49,451 bases of DNA from Lachnospiraceae bacterium (GCA_017620255.1 JAFZQU010000044.1:1-49451); one strand, 5' to 3'; numbered from the stretch's first letter, positions 17,158 to 25,711 are shown. The notes: generated by a model not told the origin, from the sequence alone. Program-made: numbers and translations.

Positions 17158-17637
17158 ATGAATTATGATGAAGAAATGAATATGAACAAGGTGGAGTTTG
17201 GACAGATGCCGCCGCAGCCCTTTTTGCTGGGACTGCTCAGTGCATTTGACAACAGGTACCAGGCTGCTGCAGACAGGTATTTCAAGGAGATCACCTGGAA
17301 ACAGTTTTTTGCGATCATCTGCATAAATCTGTGTAAGGAACCGCCTACACTGAATGATCTTTCGGAAGTAATGGGAAGCTCACATCAAAATGTGAAGCAG
17401 ATCTTATTGAAACTTGAAAGCAAAGGGTTTGTTTCCATGGTCCCGGATGAAAAGGATAAACGAAAGCAGAGATTTCTGGTTACGGATAAGTGCAGGAATT
17501 TTCTGGAAGAGAATGATGATCAGGGCAAGACCAGCATCCGGATCATAGGGCAGATCTTTGAAGGCGTGGATCAGAAAAGCCTGGAAGTAACTATCGGAAC
17601 GATCATGAAAATGGAAAGGAATCTGAAAAAAATATGA
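17158..17637 (+). CDS. MarR-family transcriptional regulator
   Basis: The protein has 159 residues. The ATG at 17158 follows AAGGAGTTACAA, although a TTG in frame lies 24 bases upstream. The winged helix-turn-helix is clear: TLNDLSEVMGSSHQNVKQILLKLESKGFV, with the segment split across helices, then the wing DEKDKRKQRFLVT. It should bind the paired palindromes at 17086-17125 and repress itself and the flavodoxin gene, with which it overlaps as ATGA. The inducer may be a quinone, phenol or oxidant, as is common for MarR proteins next to flavoproteins. Confidence 0.92.
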   Translation: MNYDEEMNMNKVEFGQMPPQPFLLGLLSAFDNRYQAAADRYFKEITWKQFFAIICINLCKEPPTLNDLSEVMGSSHQNVKQILLKLESKGFVSMVPDEKDKRKQRFLVTDKCRNFLEENDDQGKTSIRIIGQIFEGVDQKSLEVTIGTIMKMERNLKKI

Positions 17638-18164
17638 AGACAATAGTGATCTATACCTCGCAGACAGGATTTACCAGGAAATATGCACAGTGGATAGCCG
17701 GGAAACTGGATGCGGATATTTTTGAACTGAAGGATGTTCGGAAAAGAGAGCAGGCATTTTTTGATAACTATGATGCGATCATATATGCCGGATGGTTCAT
17801 GGCCGGAAATGTGGTCAAAGTAAAATGGTTTTTGGACAGGGCCGTTCAATGGAAGGAAAAGCGCCTGGCGGTAGTTTGTGTTGGGGGAAGTCCCAACGAC
17901 AATCCGGACGTGGAAGTGGCGCTAAAGAATATCCTTAACGATGAACAGAGAAAGTACATAAAAGCATTTTACTGCCAGGGCGGATTTGATTACGATAAGA
18001 TGGGCAGAGCCTCAAGATTTGCCATGAAAATGTTTACCGGCGCCTTAAAAAAGAAACAGGATGAAAAGTCAAGGCAGATGGCTGAATTGATCTCCAAATC
18101 CTATGATATTTCAGATATAAAGTATATTGAGCCTGTAGTATCATATATGTTATATTCCGGATGA
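17634..18164 (+). CDS. Flavodoxin-domain protein (HemG-like Flavodoxin_5 type)
   Basis: The protein has 176 residues. The N-terminus MKTIVIYTSQTGFTRKYAQ is the FMN phosphate loop (T/S-x-T-G-x-T). YDAIIYAGWFMAGNV is the second contact, and VCVGGSPNDN is typical of Flavodoxin_5. It is translationally coupled to the MarR regulator, so it is the likely regulated target. Expected role: single- or two-electron reduction of a quinone or protoporphyrinogen-like partner in the cytosol; the partner is unknown. Confidence 0.86.
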   Translation: MKTIVIYTSQTGFTRKYAQWIAGKLDADIFELKDVRKREQAFFDNYDAIIYAGWFMAGNVVKVKWFLDRAVQWKEKRLAVVCVGGSPNDNPDVEVALKNILNDEQRKYIKAFYCQGGFDYDKMGRASRFAMKMFTGALKKKQDEKSRQMAELISKSYDISDIKYIEPVVSYMLYSG

Positions 18165-18210
18165 TGTTGTTGATGAATGACACAGCATATAAAGGAAACA
18201 AGGAAAGCAT

Positions 18211-18831
18211 ATGGAAAGACCGGAATTTGACAGCATTAAAGATTATGAGGAATTCAGCAGGTACTACTGGTATCGTGATGAACTGATAAAGATCTGCAAA
18301 ATCCACGGACTTAAATCGAGTGGTAACAAAACGGAACTGAATAAGATCATAGAGGCCTATTTTTCAGGTGAAAGGATATTGCCGGACAATCCAAACAAGG
18401 AGAAGAGCCGTAAAACTGCAGTTAAAGAACTTACACCGAATACGGGATTGATAGAATGCGGTTTTACTTTTGGAAACAGGTTTAGGGAATTCTTTTCCAA
18501 ACAGACCGGCGAGGCACATTTCAAATTCAATGTTGATATGGTGGCAACCGTCAAAGAGGTAAAGGCCAAAGGAGATGAAAGTTTTACTTTGGGAGACCTG
18601 CTCGAGGTTTATTATGGCCGGAAGGTTTATGCCAGATATGACAGGTCAGCACTTCAGTGGAACCGGTTCGTTAAGGATTTCTGTGAAGACAAAGAAACGA
18701 AGGTCTATAAAGAGCGGTTAAAAACAGCAGCAGCTCTTTGGAAAATTGTACGCGATTCTGACAGGGAAAAAGTATATTCCAGGGAGTTGCTTATCGAGTT
18801 CCGGGACAAAATAATCTGTGAAGGTGAATAG
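18211..18831 (+). CDS. SAP-domain protein with DUF6434-like region
   Basis: The protein has 206 residues. Residues about 18-50 (YWYRDELIKICKIHGLKSSG, then NKTELNKIIEAYFSG) form a SAP helix-extended-helix motif, a nucleic-acid binding module more usual in eukaryotes. The rest, GFTFGNRFREFFSKQTGEAHFKFN and a helical C-terminus with LLEVYYGRK, looks like the DUF6434 region often seen with bacterial SAP domains. No catalytic residues are apparent. It abuts the following acetyltransferase gene with no gap. Confidence 0.72.
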   Translation: MERPEFDSIKDYEEFSRYYWYRDELIKICKIHGLKSSGNKTELNKIIEAYFSGERILPDNPNKEKSRKTAVKELTPNTGLIECGFTFGNRFREFFSKQTGEAHFKFNVDMVATVKEVKAKGDESFTLGDLLEVYYGRKVYARYDRSALQWNRFVKDFCEDKETKVYKERLKTAAALWKIVRDSDREKVYSRELLIEFRDKIICEGE

Positions 18832-19302
18832 ATGGAAGAAGTTATTTTGATCGCTGCGACCAGAGAGGATATGCAGACCATATGGCAAATGCAAACAGAG
18901 GCTTTTTCGGAACTTTTGAAAAAATACGAGGATCACGAAACGAGCCCGGGAGCAGAGAGTTTTGAAAAAGTCATGGCCAGATTTGAACAGCCCTGGACAG
19001 TTTATTATTTTATTTCTGTCGATCATGTGAATGTCGGCGTAATACGGATCGTTGATAAGAAAGACGGCGGCAGAAAAAGGATTTCTCCCATCTGGATCAT
19101 GCCGGAGTACAGAAACAGGGGTTATGCACAGGCTGCGATCAAAGCCGCTGAGGAAAAATACGGTCCGCATTACTGGTGTTTGGATACGATCCTTCAGGAA
19201 ACGGGAAATCTTCATTTATATGAAAAGATGGGGTATCACCGGACGGGTAAGATCGATAAGGTCAATGACAGGATGGATATCGTTTATCTCGAAAAAAATT
19301 AG
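18832..19302 (+). CDS. GNAT-family N-acetyltransferase
   Basis: The protein has 156 residues. ISPIWIMPEYRNRGYAQAAI holds the acetyl-CoA loop R-N-R-G-Y-A, and LHLYEKMGYHRTGKIDKVNDRMDI is the usual final beta-bulge region of RimI-like members. The start ATG directly follows the stop of the SAP gene; the GAAGGTG site lies in that gene. The substrate is unknown. It is followed by a 102-base gap with a TATAAT at 19303-19308. Confidence 0.88.
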   Translation: MEEVILIAATREDMQTIWQMQTEAFSELLKKYEDHETSPGAESFEKVMARFEQPWTVYYFISVDHVNVGVIRIVDKKDGGRKRISPIWIMPEYRNRGYAQAAIKAAEEKYGPHYWCLDTILQETGNLHLYEKMGYHRTGKIDKVNDRMDIVYLEKN

Positions 19303-19404
19303 TATAATCTATACGGAATGAAAAGATAACGAAAAATGAGGACCAAAGGATTATTCATGCCGAAAAGGCTGTTGAGAAGGCGTTGAACTTAAGGAGGGTT
19401 TAGA

Positions 19405-19845
19405 ATGAAAAGAGAACTGGGAATTGCCCGCTGTGGACTGGCATGCTGCCTGTGTTCTGAGAATGTTACCTGTAAGGGATGCAAACGGGATGGATTCAAG
19501 GAACTATCCTGGTGCAAGGATGCGGAATGGTGTGAGGTCCGCAGATGCGGGATCGATAAAAACTTAAACGGATGTTACGAGTGTGAACCTGCCAAATGCC
19601 GCAAGGGCCTGTATGCGGAAAAGATCAAGCCACGCGCATTTGCAGAGTTTGCCAGAAGGTACGGCGTTGAAGAACTGTTGAATTGTCTAGAAAGGAACGA
19701 GCAGGCAGGCATCGTTTATCACCGGGAAGGAATCATGGGTGATTACGATGAATTCGATGATCTGGAGGAATTGATCCGTTATATCAGAGAGGGAAAAATA
19801 CAAGATGATTCGTTTTTTGAAACAGGAATGGACAGATTCTGTTGA
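19405..19845 (+). CDS. DUF3795 cysteine-rich protein
   Basis: The protein has 146 residues, with twelve cysteines in the first 75 (RCGLACCLCSENVTCKGC, WCKDAEWCEVRRC, GCYECEPAKC). The C-terminal half is helical and charged, ending in LEELIRYIREGK. This layout fits DUF3795, a probable metal-binding family common in anaerobes. A strong AAGGAGGG site precedes the ATG. The upstream gap holds a TATAAT and a possible 16-codon basic leader frame (19336-19386) with a weak ribosome site. Confidence 0.83.
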   Translation: MKRELGIARCGLACCLCSENVTCKGCKRDGFKELSWCKDAEWCEVRRCGIDKNLNGCYECEPAKCRKGLYAEKIKPRAFAEFARRYGVEELLNCLERNEQAGIVYHREGIMGDYDEFDDLEELIRYIREGKIQDDSFFETGMDRFC

Positions 19846-19898
19846 GATCACAAAGACGTCCGTGATAGGAGAAGGAACCGGAGTTTAAGAGGTGTAAA

Positions 19899-20282
19899 AT
19901 GCAGATTGAGCACATTGGAATGTATGTAAATGATCCGGAGAGAGCCAGAGATTTTTTTGTAAAATACCTGGGCGGTGTTTCTAATGACGGTTACTATAAT
20001 AAAAATACGGGTTTCCGGTCCTATTTTATTTCTTTTGAGAATGGCGCACGGCTGGAACTGATGAATAAACCGGAATTATGTGATTCAAAAAAAGATCTGA
20101 ACCGGACCGGTTATGCGCATATTGCTTTTTCGGCCGGCACAAAAGAAGCGGTTGATGATCTGACAGATAAAATACGGGAGGCCGGTTATGACGTTGTTTC
20201 AGGACCGAGGACGACGGGCGATGGATATTATGAGTCGTGTATTGTTGTGATAGAAGGAAATCAGATAGAGATCACGGTATGA
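19899..20282 (+). CDS. VOC-family (glyoxalase-like) protein
   Basis: The protein has 127 residues. It begins with IEHIGMYVNDPERARDFFVKYL, the classic VOC first module, with His in the first strand as a metal ligand. The second module is GYAHIAFSAGTKEAVDDLTDKI, and VVIEGNQIEI supplies the final Glu. These residues would bind one divalent metal. Members include glyoxalases, epimerases and fosfomycin or bleomycin resistance proteins. No feature fixes the substrate. It overlaps the next gene as ATGA. Confidence 0.88.
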   Translation: MQIEHIGMYVNDPERARDFFVKYLGGVSNDGYYNKNTGFRSYFISFENGARLELMNKPELCDSKKDLNRTGYAHIAFSAGTKEAVDDLTDKIREAGYDVVSGPRTTGDGYYESCIVVIEGNQIEITV

Positions 20283-20893
20283 AAACTGAGAAAAAGATAC
20301 TGATAGGAATACTTATAACTGTAATTGCCGTAGCAGCTCCGGTTGTACTTGTAGGAATAATGCTTTACGGTTCTTTCAGATCAAAGCCGGAAGTATATGA
20401 TGAAATTGAGAATTATACAGAATACATGTCATTTTCATATGACAATGCGGAGTCCAAGTGGTACAAGTGGGGAATGGATGAGAGGATCTGGCCGCTTACA
20501 ATAAAAGATGTCTCCGATGTTACGGATTACAGGATGGTCTACTACAATCCATGGGATGCGCAGTACCTGGGATATCTGGTAATGGATTACGCAGCCGGGG
20601 ATTATGCTGCCGAAGTGGACCGCTTAAAAAACTATCCTTCGACTGACTATATCGGATATTACGGTGTTAAGGAAGAGAGCACATATGAACTGCTGGCAGT
20701 TTATGCAGATGAGTATAACGGGTTTGTATACGCACTGACAGACGGAAATAGCAGGATAATCTATGCAGAAGAGATATTCTGCAACTATTGTATGGATCTT
20801 GATTACACGGAGTATATTCCGGAAGAATATCTGTTAGACGGGTTTGATGCAACATCGGATAATCCATATAAAACGAAAATGATGAAAGAGTAA
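20279..20893 (+). CDS. Hypothetical membrane-anchored protein
   Basis: The protein has 204 residues. The ATG at 20279 overlaps the VOC stop codon. One N-terminal membrane helix (about 7-28, IGILITVIAVAAPVVLVGIM) is followed by an extracytoplasmic domain rich in Tyr, Asp and Trp (DYRMVYYNPWDAQYLGYLVM). No family is recognised. The helix lacks a lipobox and a clear signal peptidase site, so the protein is probably a single-pass membrane protein with an exposed acidic domain. Confidence 0.7.
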   Translation: MKTEKKILIGILITVIAVAAPVVLVGIMLYGSFRSKPEVYDEIENYTEYMSFSYDNAESKWYKWGMDERIWPLTIKDVSDVTDYRMVYYNPWDAQYLGYLVMDYAAGDYAAEVDRLKNYPSTDYIGYYGVKEESTYELLAVYADEYNGFVYALTDGNSRIIYAEEIFCNYCMDLDYTEYIPEEYLLDGFDATSDNPYKTKMMKE

Positions 20894-20895
20894 AA

Positions 20896-21516
20896 ATGAT
20901 CTTGGGAAACATACGGACAAACTACGAAAAATGGTATGAGGGAGAAACTTATTACTGGGGAACGGAACCGGCGGAATTCTGTGATGAACTGATCAGGATC
21001 CGCCCGTTTCCACAGGCAGGAAAAGTTTTGGACATCGGATGCGGCGAAGGTAAAGATGCCGTTTATATGGCAAAGCAGGGATATTCGGTAACCGCCTTTG
21101 ACCTGACTGAAAACGGGATACGTAAAACAAAAAAACTTGCCGGGAAATACGGCGTGAATATAGACGCATATGTTGATGACATTAATACCTTTCAGGCAGC
21201 AGGGCCGTTTGATATTGTTTATTCTACCGGAACCGTGCAGTATCTGTTTGAGGAAAACAAGGAAGATTTTTTCCGAAAGATAGCCGCGATCACTAATACG
21301 CACGGGATAGTCTATTTCAATGTGTTCGTTGAAAAGCCGTTTTTGGAACTTCCTCCCGATTGGGATATCGAAGAGAAGATGTGGAAGGCCGGGGAATTGT
21401 TCACTTATTTTGCAGATTGGAAAGTACATAGGATTGATGAGATCATTTTTGAAGATCACAGCGGAGGAGTGCCGCATTATCACTGTATGGATACGATCAT
21501 TTGCGAGAAGATGTAA
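20896..21516 (+). CDS. Class I SAM-dependent methyltransferase (TehB-like)
   Basis: The protein has 206 residues. VLDIGCGEGKDAVYMAKQGY is motif I, then VTAFDLTENGI, DDINTFQ and FDIVYSTGTVQYL. The EGKDAVYMA / AFDLT pattern is close to TehB-type enzymes that methylate tellurite or thiols. WYEGETYYWGTEPAEF at the N-terminus is also seen in that group. It starts two bases after the preceding gene. The substrate is uncertain. Confidence 0.87.
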   Translation: MILGNIRTNYEKWYEGETYYWGTEPAEFCDELIRIRPFPQAGKVLDIGCGEGKDAVYMAKQGYSVTAFDLTENGIRKTKKLAGKYGVNIDAYVDDINTFQAAGPFDIVYSTGTVQYLFEENKEDFFRKIAAITNTHGIVYFNVFVEKPFLELPPDWDIEEKMWKAGELFTYFADWKVHRIDEIIFEDHSGGVPHYHCMDTIICEKM

Positions 21517-21559
21517 TACCGGTCAGCAGACAGGGATATATAATTGAGAGGTTAAAACA

Positions 21560-22309
21560 GTGCTTATTCATGATTTTGACAAAGAAACTGAACCGGTGAT
21601 CAAACTGGAGAACTTTTACGGCGAGCCAAAACACCTTGTTAAGAAGTGTCTGGTCATTTTTTCGAGTGAATTGCACAGGACGCTGCTGGAAACCCATGAA
21701 TGTTCTCAGATCGGCCTGATCACTGCGTGTAACGGCAACACACCGATTTACGGCATGAATTATGCGGGTGAGGATATTGCATTCTATTTAACGGGGATCG
21801 GATCTGCCGTTGCTTCCGCGACCTGTTATGAAGTGCACTGGCAGACAGGCGCAACGCAATTTGTGATGTTCGGATCCTGCGGGAGTCTGGACCGGGAGAA
21901 GACAACAGGAGGTTTTATCATTCCGACAGAAGCCTATCGGGGCGAGGGCACATCCTATTACTATGCAGAGCCGGCAGACTATATTACGGTTTCAAACAGC
22001 ACAAAGCTCAAGCAGATCTTTGAAGAACTGAAGGTGCCTTATGTAACGGGAAAAATCTGGACAACGGATTCCATGCTCCGCGAAACCCTCGGACTTGTGA
22101 AGAAGAGAAAGGAAGAAGGGTGTATTGCCGTAGAGATGGAAGTGGCCGGAGTACAGGCATTGTGTGATTTTTACGGATTGGAACTGTTTAACTTTTTGGA
22201 AGCGGGAGATGTGCTTGAAGAGAGCGGCTACGATACAAAGGACCTGTACGGCGCGAATCACAACATGCAAAAACTGCATATAGCACTGGAAGTGCTGAAA
22301 AGAATTTAA
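21560..22309 (+). CDS. Nucleoside phosphorylase-like protein
   Basis: The protein has 249 residues and starts with GTG at 21560 behind GAGAGG. The PNP/UDP fold is indicated by GIGSAVASATCYEVHWQTGA, FGSCGSLD (phosphate loop region) and the C-terminal GCIAVEMEVAGVQALCDFYG, the ribose-binding Met-Glu of this superfamily. It would cleave a nucleoside with phosphate to base and ribose-1-phosphate. The N-terminal 60 residues (KNFYGEPKHLVKKCL-like) are less typical. It has a gap of 43 bases from the methyltransferase and no other purine genes nearby. Confidence 0.88.
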   Translation: MLIHDFDKETEPVIKLENFYGEPKHLVKKCLVIFSSELHRTLLETHECSQIGLITACNGNTPIYGMNYAGEDIAFYLTGIGSAVASATCYEVHWQTGATQFVMFGSCGSLDREKTTGGFIIPTEAYRGEGTSYYYAEPADYITVSNSTKLKQIFEELKVPYVTGKIWTTDSMLRETLGLVKKRKEEGCIAVEMEVAGVQALCDFYGLELFNFLEAGDVLEESGYDTKDLYGANHNMQKLHIALEVLKRI

Positions 22310-22324
22310 ATTTTAAAAAACGTA

Positions 22325-22355
22325 TTGACTCTCACATTATGTCAGGGATTATGGT
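22325..22355 (+). promoter_or_regulatory. MerR-type promoter with 19-base spacer
   Basis: TTGACT (22325-22330) and TATGGT (22350-22355) are separated by 19 bases (CTCACATTATGTCAGGGAT), longer than the normal 17. The spacer resembles the dyads of MerR-activated drug-response promoters. It lies 42 bases before the MerR start, so this is probably an autoregulated operon. Confidence 0.7.
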
Positions 22356-22397
22356 AGTGGTGAGCTCAGGAAACAAACATCCATGGAGGTAGGAATT

Positions 22398-23201
22398 ATG
22401 CTGAAAATAGGAGAATTTTCGAAACTATCCAGAGTAAGCATCAGAATGCTCCGCCACTACGATGATATCGGTTTACTAAAGCCGGCAGAGATCGATGATT
22501 TCACCGGATACCGGTATTACCGGGAGGATCAGTTATTCATCATCGGAAGGATCACGGCGCTTAAGGACATGGGATTTGCCCTGGCAGATATCGCCCGTAT
22601 CCTTGAGATATATGATGAAAAGGATAAACTCGATGCGTACCTCATAGCCAGACAAAAGGAACTGGCTAAACAGGCAAAGGAAACGGAGTATAAGATGATG
22701 CTTCTGGATACAGCCCGAAAGAGGCTGAGAAAGGAGCAAGATATGAGTTTTAATGTTACCGTAAAAACAATACCTGAAAGATATGCAGCAACCGTGCATA
22801 TGGTCGTTCCTCATTATGAGGATGAAGGGATGGCGTGGAATATGATGGGAGAATGCAGGGAGCCGTTAGTTCCCGCTGACCCCTGCTATGCGATCGCGGA
22901 ATTTCTTGATGATGAGTTCAAGGAAGAAAATGTTGAGATCGTTGTTTCGATGGCTGTGAAAGGAAAGTATCAGGATACAGAACATGTGAAGTTCAAAACG
23001 CTTCCGGCGACCAAGGTGGCAAGCTGCATCATCAAAGGCAGTTACGACCAGATGGGAGACGCTTATGCAACCGTTGCTTCGTGGATCAAAGACAACGGAT
23101 ATAAGATGAACGGACCCATGTTCAATATCTATCATGTAAGTCCGGCACAGACACAGAATCCGGATGAGTATGTAACGGAAGTATGTTTTCCGATAGAGTA
23201 A
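22398..23201 (+). CDS. MerR-family regulator with GyrI-like effector domain
   Basis: The protein has 267 residues. The ATG at 22398 follows GGAGGTAGGAATT. The N-terminal winged helix is KIGEFSKLSRVSIRMLRHYD then GLLKPAEIDDFTGYRYY, and a coiled coil runs to about residue 110. The C-terminal 150 residues (FNVTVKTIPERYAATVHMVV ... FPIE) form a GyrI/AraC-E_bind-like ligand domain, as in BmrR and BltR relatives that sense amphipathic drugs. It should twist and activate the 19-base-spacer promoter directly upstream. Likely targets are its own operon, including the C_GCAxxG gene and methyltransferase that follow. Confidence 0.92.
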   Translation: MLKIGEFSKLSRVSIRMLRHYDDIGLLKPAEIDDFTGYRYYREDQLFIIGRITALKDMGFALADIARILEIYDEKDKLDAYLIARQKELAKQAKETEYKMMLLDTARKRLRKEQDMSFNVTVKTIPERYAATVHMVVPHYEDEGMAWNMMGECREPLVPADPCYAIAEFLDDEFKEENVEIVVSMAVKGKYQDTEHVKFKTLPATKVASCIIKGSYDQMGDAYATVASWIKDNGYKMNGPMFNIYHVSPAQTQNPDEYVTEVCFPIE

Positions 23202-23226
23202 TGTTTGACCGGATGGAGATATGGAA

Positions 23227-23670
23227 ATGAGCAGAAGGGACAAAGCTATACAGTTTTTCTCAAAGGAATTGCATTGTTCCCAGGCTGTACTTGCAGCTTT
23301 TGCTGATGAATGCGGAATCTCTGAGGAAATGGCCTTCAGACTTGGATCTTGTTTTGGGAGCGGGATGCGCAAGGGAAATGTCTGCGGAGCATGTACGGGT
23401 GCATTGATGGTTCTTGGTTTAATGTTTGGAGAAGAACAGGCCGGCGATCCGGAAGAGCGTCAAAGGTCCAATAAGATAAATGATATGATGATGGACCGGT
23501 TTAAGCAGACAAATGGAACCTGTATCTGCAATGAATTACTCGGATGTGATATCACTACATCCGAAGGAGTTCAATATGCCAGAGACAACCGGCTTTTTAA
23601 GGATTTCTGTCCCAAAATGGTGGCGAGTGCGGTTGATATCCTGGAAGAGATCATAGAGGAGTTCAGTTGA
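23227..23670 (+). CDS. C_GCAxxG_C_C family redox protein
   Basis: The protein has 147 residues. The ATG at 23227 is eight bases after GGAG; an ATG two codons earlier is too close. The family's name motif appears as HCSQAVLAAF early, then GNVCGACTGALMVLG, and two Cys in NGTCICNELLGCD with a late Cys in FKDFCPKMV. The family is thought to be redox-active and is often near ferredoxin or flavoprotein genes. It follows the MerR gene by 25 bases. Confidence 0.88.
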   Translation: MSRRDKAIQFFSKELHCSQAVLAAFADECGISEEMAFRLGSCFGSGMRKGNVCGACTGALMVLGLMFGEEQAGDPEERQRSNKINDMMMDRFKQTNGTCICNELLGCDITTSEGVQYARDNRLFKDFCPKMVASAVDILEEIIEEFS

Positions 23671-24335
23671 AAGATAATAAATCAGCATACAATTCCGGCG
23701 TATATGATAAAAATATCATCAACGTCTTACCTTACTACAGAGAATATCACGGCCAGATCATAGATCTTGTGAGAAGTATGGGATTTACCGATCCCGACTG
23801 GCTGGATACAGGATGTGGAACGGGCACGCTGGCGCAAAGAGTCATGGAGGACAGAAGTGATGTGAAGTTCACGCTATGTGATCCTTCGGAGAAGATGCTG
23901 GATGAAGCAAAAAGAAAACTGGCAGGCAGGGATGTCCGCTTTTTCAATAAATCGTCGCAGCAGATCACGTTTGAATCCGAATTTGATGTGGTGACTGCGG
24001 TACAGTGTCATCATTATCTCCAGCCTGAGGAAAGAAAGGACGCAATCTTTCAGTGCTATCGTGCCCTAAGGGAGAAAGGCCTGTTTGTCACGTTTGAAAA
24101 TATAAGGATGTCTACGAATGAAAGTGATGCTATAGCACTTACCAGATGGTCACAGTTTCTGGCGAACCACGGAAACAGCGCAGATGATGTCCGGATGCAT
24201 CTTGACCGGAGAGGCATTGAGGTGTTTCCGATCACTATAGAAGAGCATATCGGTCTTTTGCGGGAATGCGGGTTCAGGTCTGTTGACGTACTCTGGACTT
24301 CATATCTGCAGGCAGGATTCTGGGCAGTGAAATAG
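23667..24335 (+). CDS. Class I SAM-dependent methyltransferase
   Basis: The protein has 222 residues and uses a TTG start that overlaps the previous stop (TTGA), preceded by AGAGGAG. Motif I is WLDTGCGTGTLAQ, followed by FTLCDPSEKMLDEAKRKL, FDVVTAVQCHHYL and a Trp-containing C-terminus (VDVLWTSYLQAGFWAV). The VQCHHYL post-motif is typical of Methyltransf_25-type enzymes. The substrate is unknown. It is translationally coupled to the C_GCAxxG gene, so it is probably part of the MerR-controlled transcript. Confidence 0.9.
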   Translation: MKDNKSAYNSGVYDKNIINVLPYYREYHGQIIDLVRSMGFTDPDWLDTGCGTGTLAQRVMEDRSDVKFTLCDPSEKMLDEAKRKLAGRDVRFFNKSSQQITFESEFDVVTAVQCHHYLQPEERKDAIFQCYRALREKGLFVTFENIRMSTNESDAIALTRWSQFLANHGNSADDVRMHLDRRGIEVFPITIEEHIGLLRECGFRSVDVLWTSYLQAGFWAVK

Positions 24336-24375
24336 ACATACAAATATCCCAACGGAGGTATCGGAAAGAAATATA

Positions 24376-24816
24376 ATGGAAAAAGAAATAGTAGAGTTTT
24401 TAATAAAAGCAAAACGGGCAACATATGCAGGCAAAGGAGCAGAAACTACCTCATCCCGTGAAAGATCACATGATCTGATCTATAGAGACGGAAATCTGAT
24501 GTACTATGACACATATTTGGGTACGGGTAAATTTGCCGGCGAAGAAGCACTTTGGATGGATAATAAACCGTTCTGGAGCATGAATTATATCGGCAGGGTA
24601 ACGGGCGATCCTTTTAGTGGTGATTTCCTGAAAGAAGCATTGCTTCTGGTGCCGGAAGATAAGCCGTTCAGGGGACCTGAGAAATACGTAAATGGGGATT
24701 ACACCTATCAATGTGAGATCAATGGGGACTTTGAATGGTTTCAGGGAATAGAGATCATCTGCTATAAGAATTCACAAATATATGAATGCGTATTTCATGG
24801 CGGATCGGTTGAATAA
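24376..24816 (+). CDS. DUF5680-family protein
   Basis: The protein has 146 residues. FLIKAKRATYAGKG, then DLIYRDGNLMYYDTYLG and FAGEEALW are the usual DUF5680 blocks, followed by PFWSMNYIGRV and a C-terminal FEWFQGIEII. The fold is predicted as a small alpha/beta domain, often fused to HTH modules elsewhere. No enzymatic role is known. A GGAGG site is about 20 bases upstream and a weaker GAAAG is nearer, so translation may be modest. Confidence 0.75.
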   Translation: MEKEIVEFLIKAKRATYAGKGAETTSSRERSHDLIYRDGNLMYYDTYLGTGKFAGEEALWMDNKPFWSMNYIGRVTGDPFSGDFLKEALLLVPEDKPFRGPEKYVNGDYTYQCEINGDFEWFQGIEIICYKNSQIYECVFHGGSVE

Positions 24817-24844
24817 GGAAAATTTCAGGCCGGAGGGCGATCTG

Positions 24845-25558
24845 ATGGATAAAAAAACGTTATATGAAGCATTTGAGAAGAAATACGAAGAGTTAAAAAC
24901 AGCCTTAACCGGAGACGATGCAGATCGGATAAAGAAACTGACATTAGAAGTTCATGCGATGGTCCATCCTGCGGAAGTGTCCGGAGCAACTGAAAAAACC
25001 ATATCAGATTATGTGCTGGATCATATGCTGTCCGGAAATCAAAATGTTCTTGTTCCGAGACAGATCTGGGATACGGATCTGCACTATGCCGGAACGGATA
25101 TGGTACCTCTTTGCTGGCAGTTTTGGCATACATACCGTATAGAGGATCTTGTCAGCAATATCTTAATGGCTGACAGGGATCAGATCTTTGATGAGACATG
25201 GCAGAAGAAGATCGGAGCAACCATAACAGATACCGGAAATGCTCTGGAACCGGATGAGGTGAAGGAATTCTGTGAGAAAATAGATGTAAAAGCGTTGCGT
25301 GACTACATGATAACCGTAGGTAAAAATACACGGGCCATCATTGAGAAACTGACATTGGAAGAGATCAACTCCATGGTCCCCGAGGAATGGGTCATGAAGA
25401 TTCTGGAAGTGGGAGGAGTGACCACGGATTTCCGATCGGTGTGGCTGCTGGTATTCTGGGGCAGGCTGACCCGGGGAGGAATGATCCTGACTCCGATGAC
25501 ATATCATCATATGATGCATCTTCCTGCATGCATAGATCATTTGTCGATCATATCCTGA
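24845..25558 (+). CDS. DinB-superfamily protein
   Basis: The protein has 237 residues. The ATG at 24845 follows GGAGGGCGATCTG. An N-terminal helix pair (KKYEELKTAL, KLTLEVHAMVHP) leads to a four-helix bundle. FWHTYRIEDL and YHHMMHLPACIDHLS carry the three-histidine metal site expected of DinB/YfiT-type proteins. Members use bacillithiol or other thiols as transferases, or only bind metal. It is the last gene before the rsgA leader region. Confidence 0.75.
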   Translation: MDKKTLYEAFEKKYEELKTALTGDDADRIKKLTLEVHAMVHPAEVSGATEKTISDYVLDHMLSGNQNVLVPRQIWDTDLHYAGTDMVPLCWQFWHTYRIEDLVSNILMADRDQIFDETWQKKIGATITDTGNALEPDEVKEFCEKIDVKALRDYMITVGKNTRAIIEKLTLEEINSMVPEEWVMKILEVGGVTTDFRSVWLLVFWGRLTRGGMILTPMTYHHMMHLPACIDHLSIIS

Positions 25559-25561
25559 TGA

Positions 25562-25590
25562 TTGACTTTATTGTTGATATCTGCTAAACT
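25562..25590 (+). promoter_or_regulatory. Promoter of the rsgA leader
   Basis: TTGACT (25562-25567) and TAAACT (25585-25590) are separated by 17 bases. Transcription would start near 25597, about 37 bases before a short Met-rich reading frame and 240 bases before rsgA. Confidence 0.65.
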
Positions 25591-25633
25591 CACTCATGAA
25601 ATAAATCAGAAAGAAAGCGAGGTGTCATATATT

Positions 25634-25711
25634 ATGAGTGCAATGAGAAATGTAATGAATAATGTAATGAAAAATGAATCCTGTATGATGACCTCGGTTT
25701 ATGCTTTCTGA
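25634..25711 (+). CDS. Met-rich leader peptide upstream of rsgA
   Basis: A 25-codon frame starts with ATG behind GCGAGGTG and ends with TGA at 25709-25711. Six of its 25 residues are Met, the middle repeats N-V-M-N-N-V-M-K-N, and it ends in CMMTSVYAF. The stop lies inside the first hairpin of the leader, and an intrinsic terminator follows about 33 bases later. This is the layout of a translated attenuator. Expression is not proven. Confidence 0.5.
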   Translation: MSAMRNVMNNVMKNESCMMTSVYAF

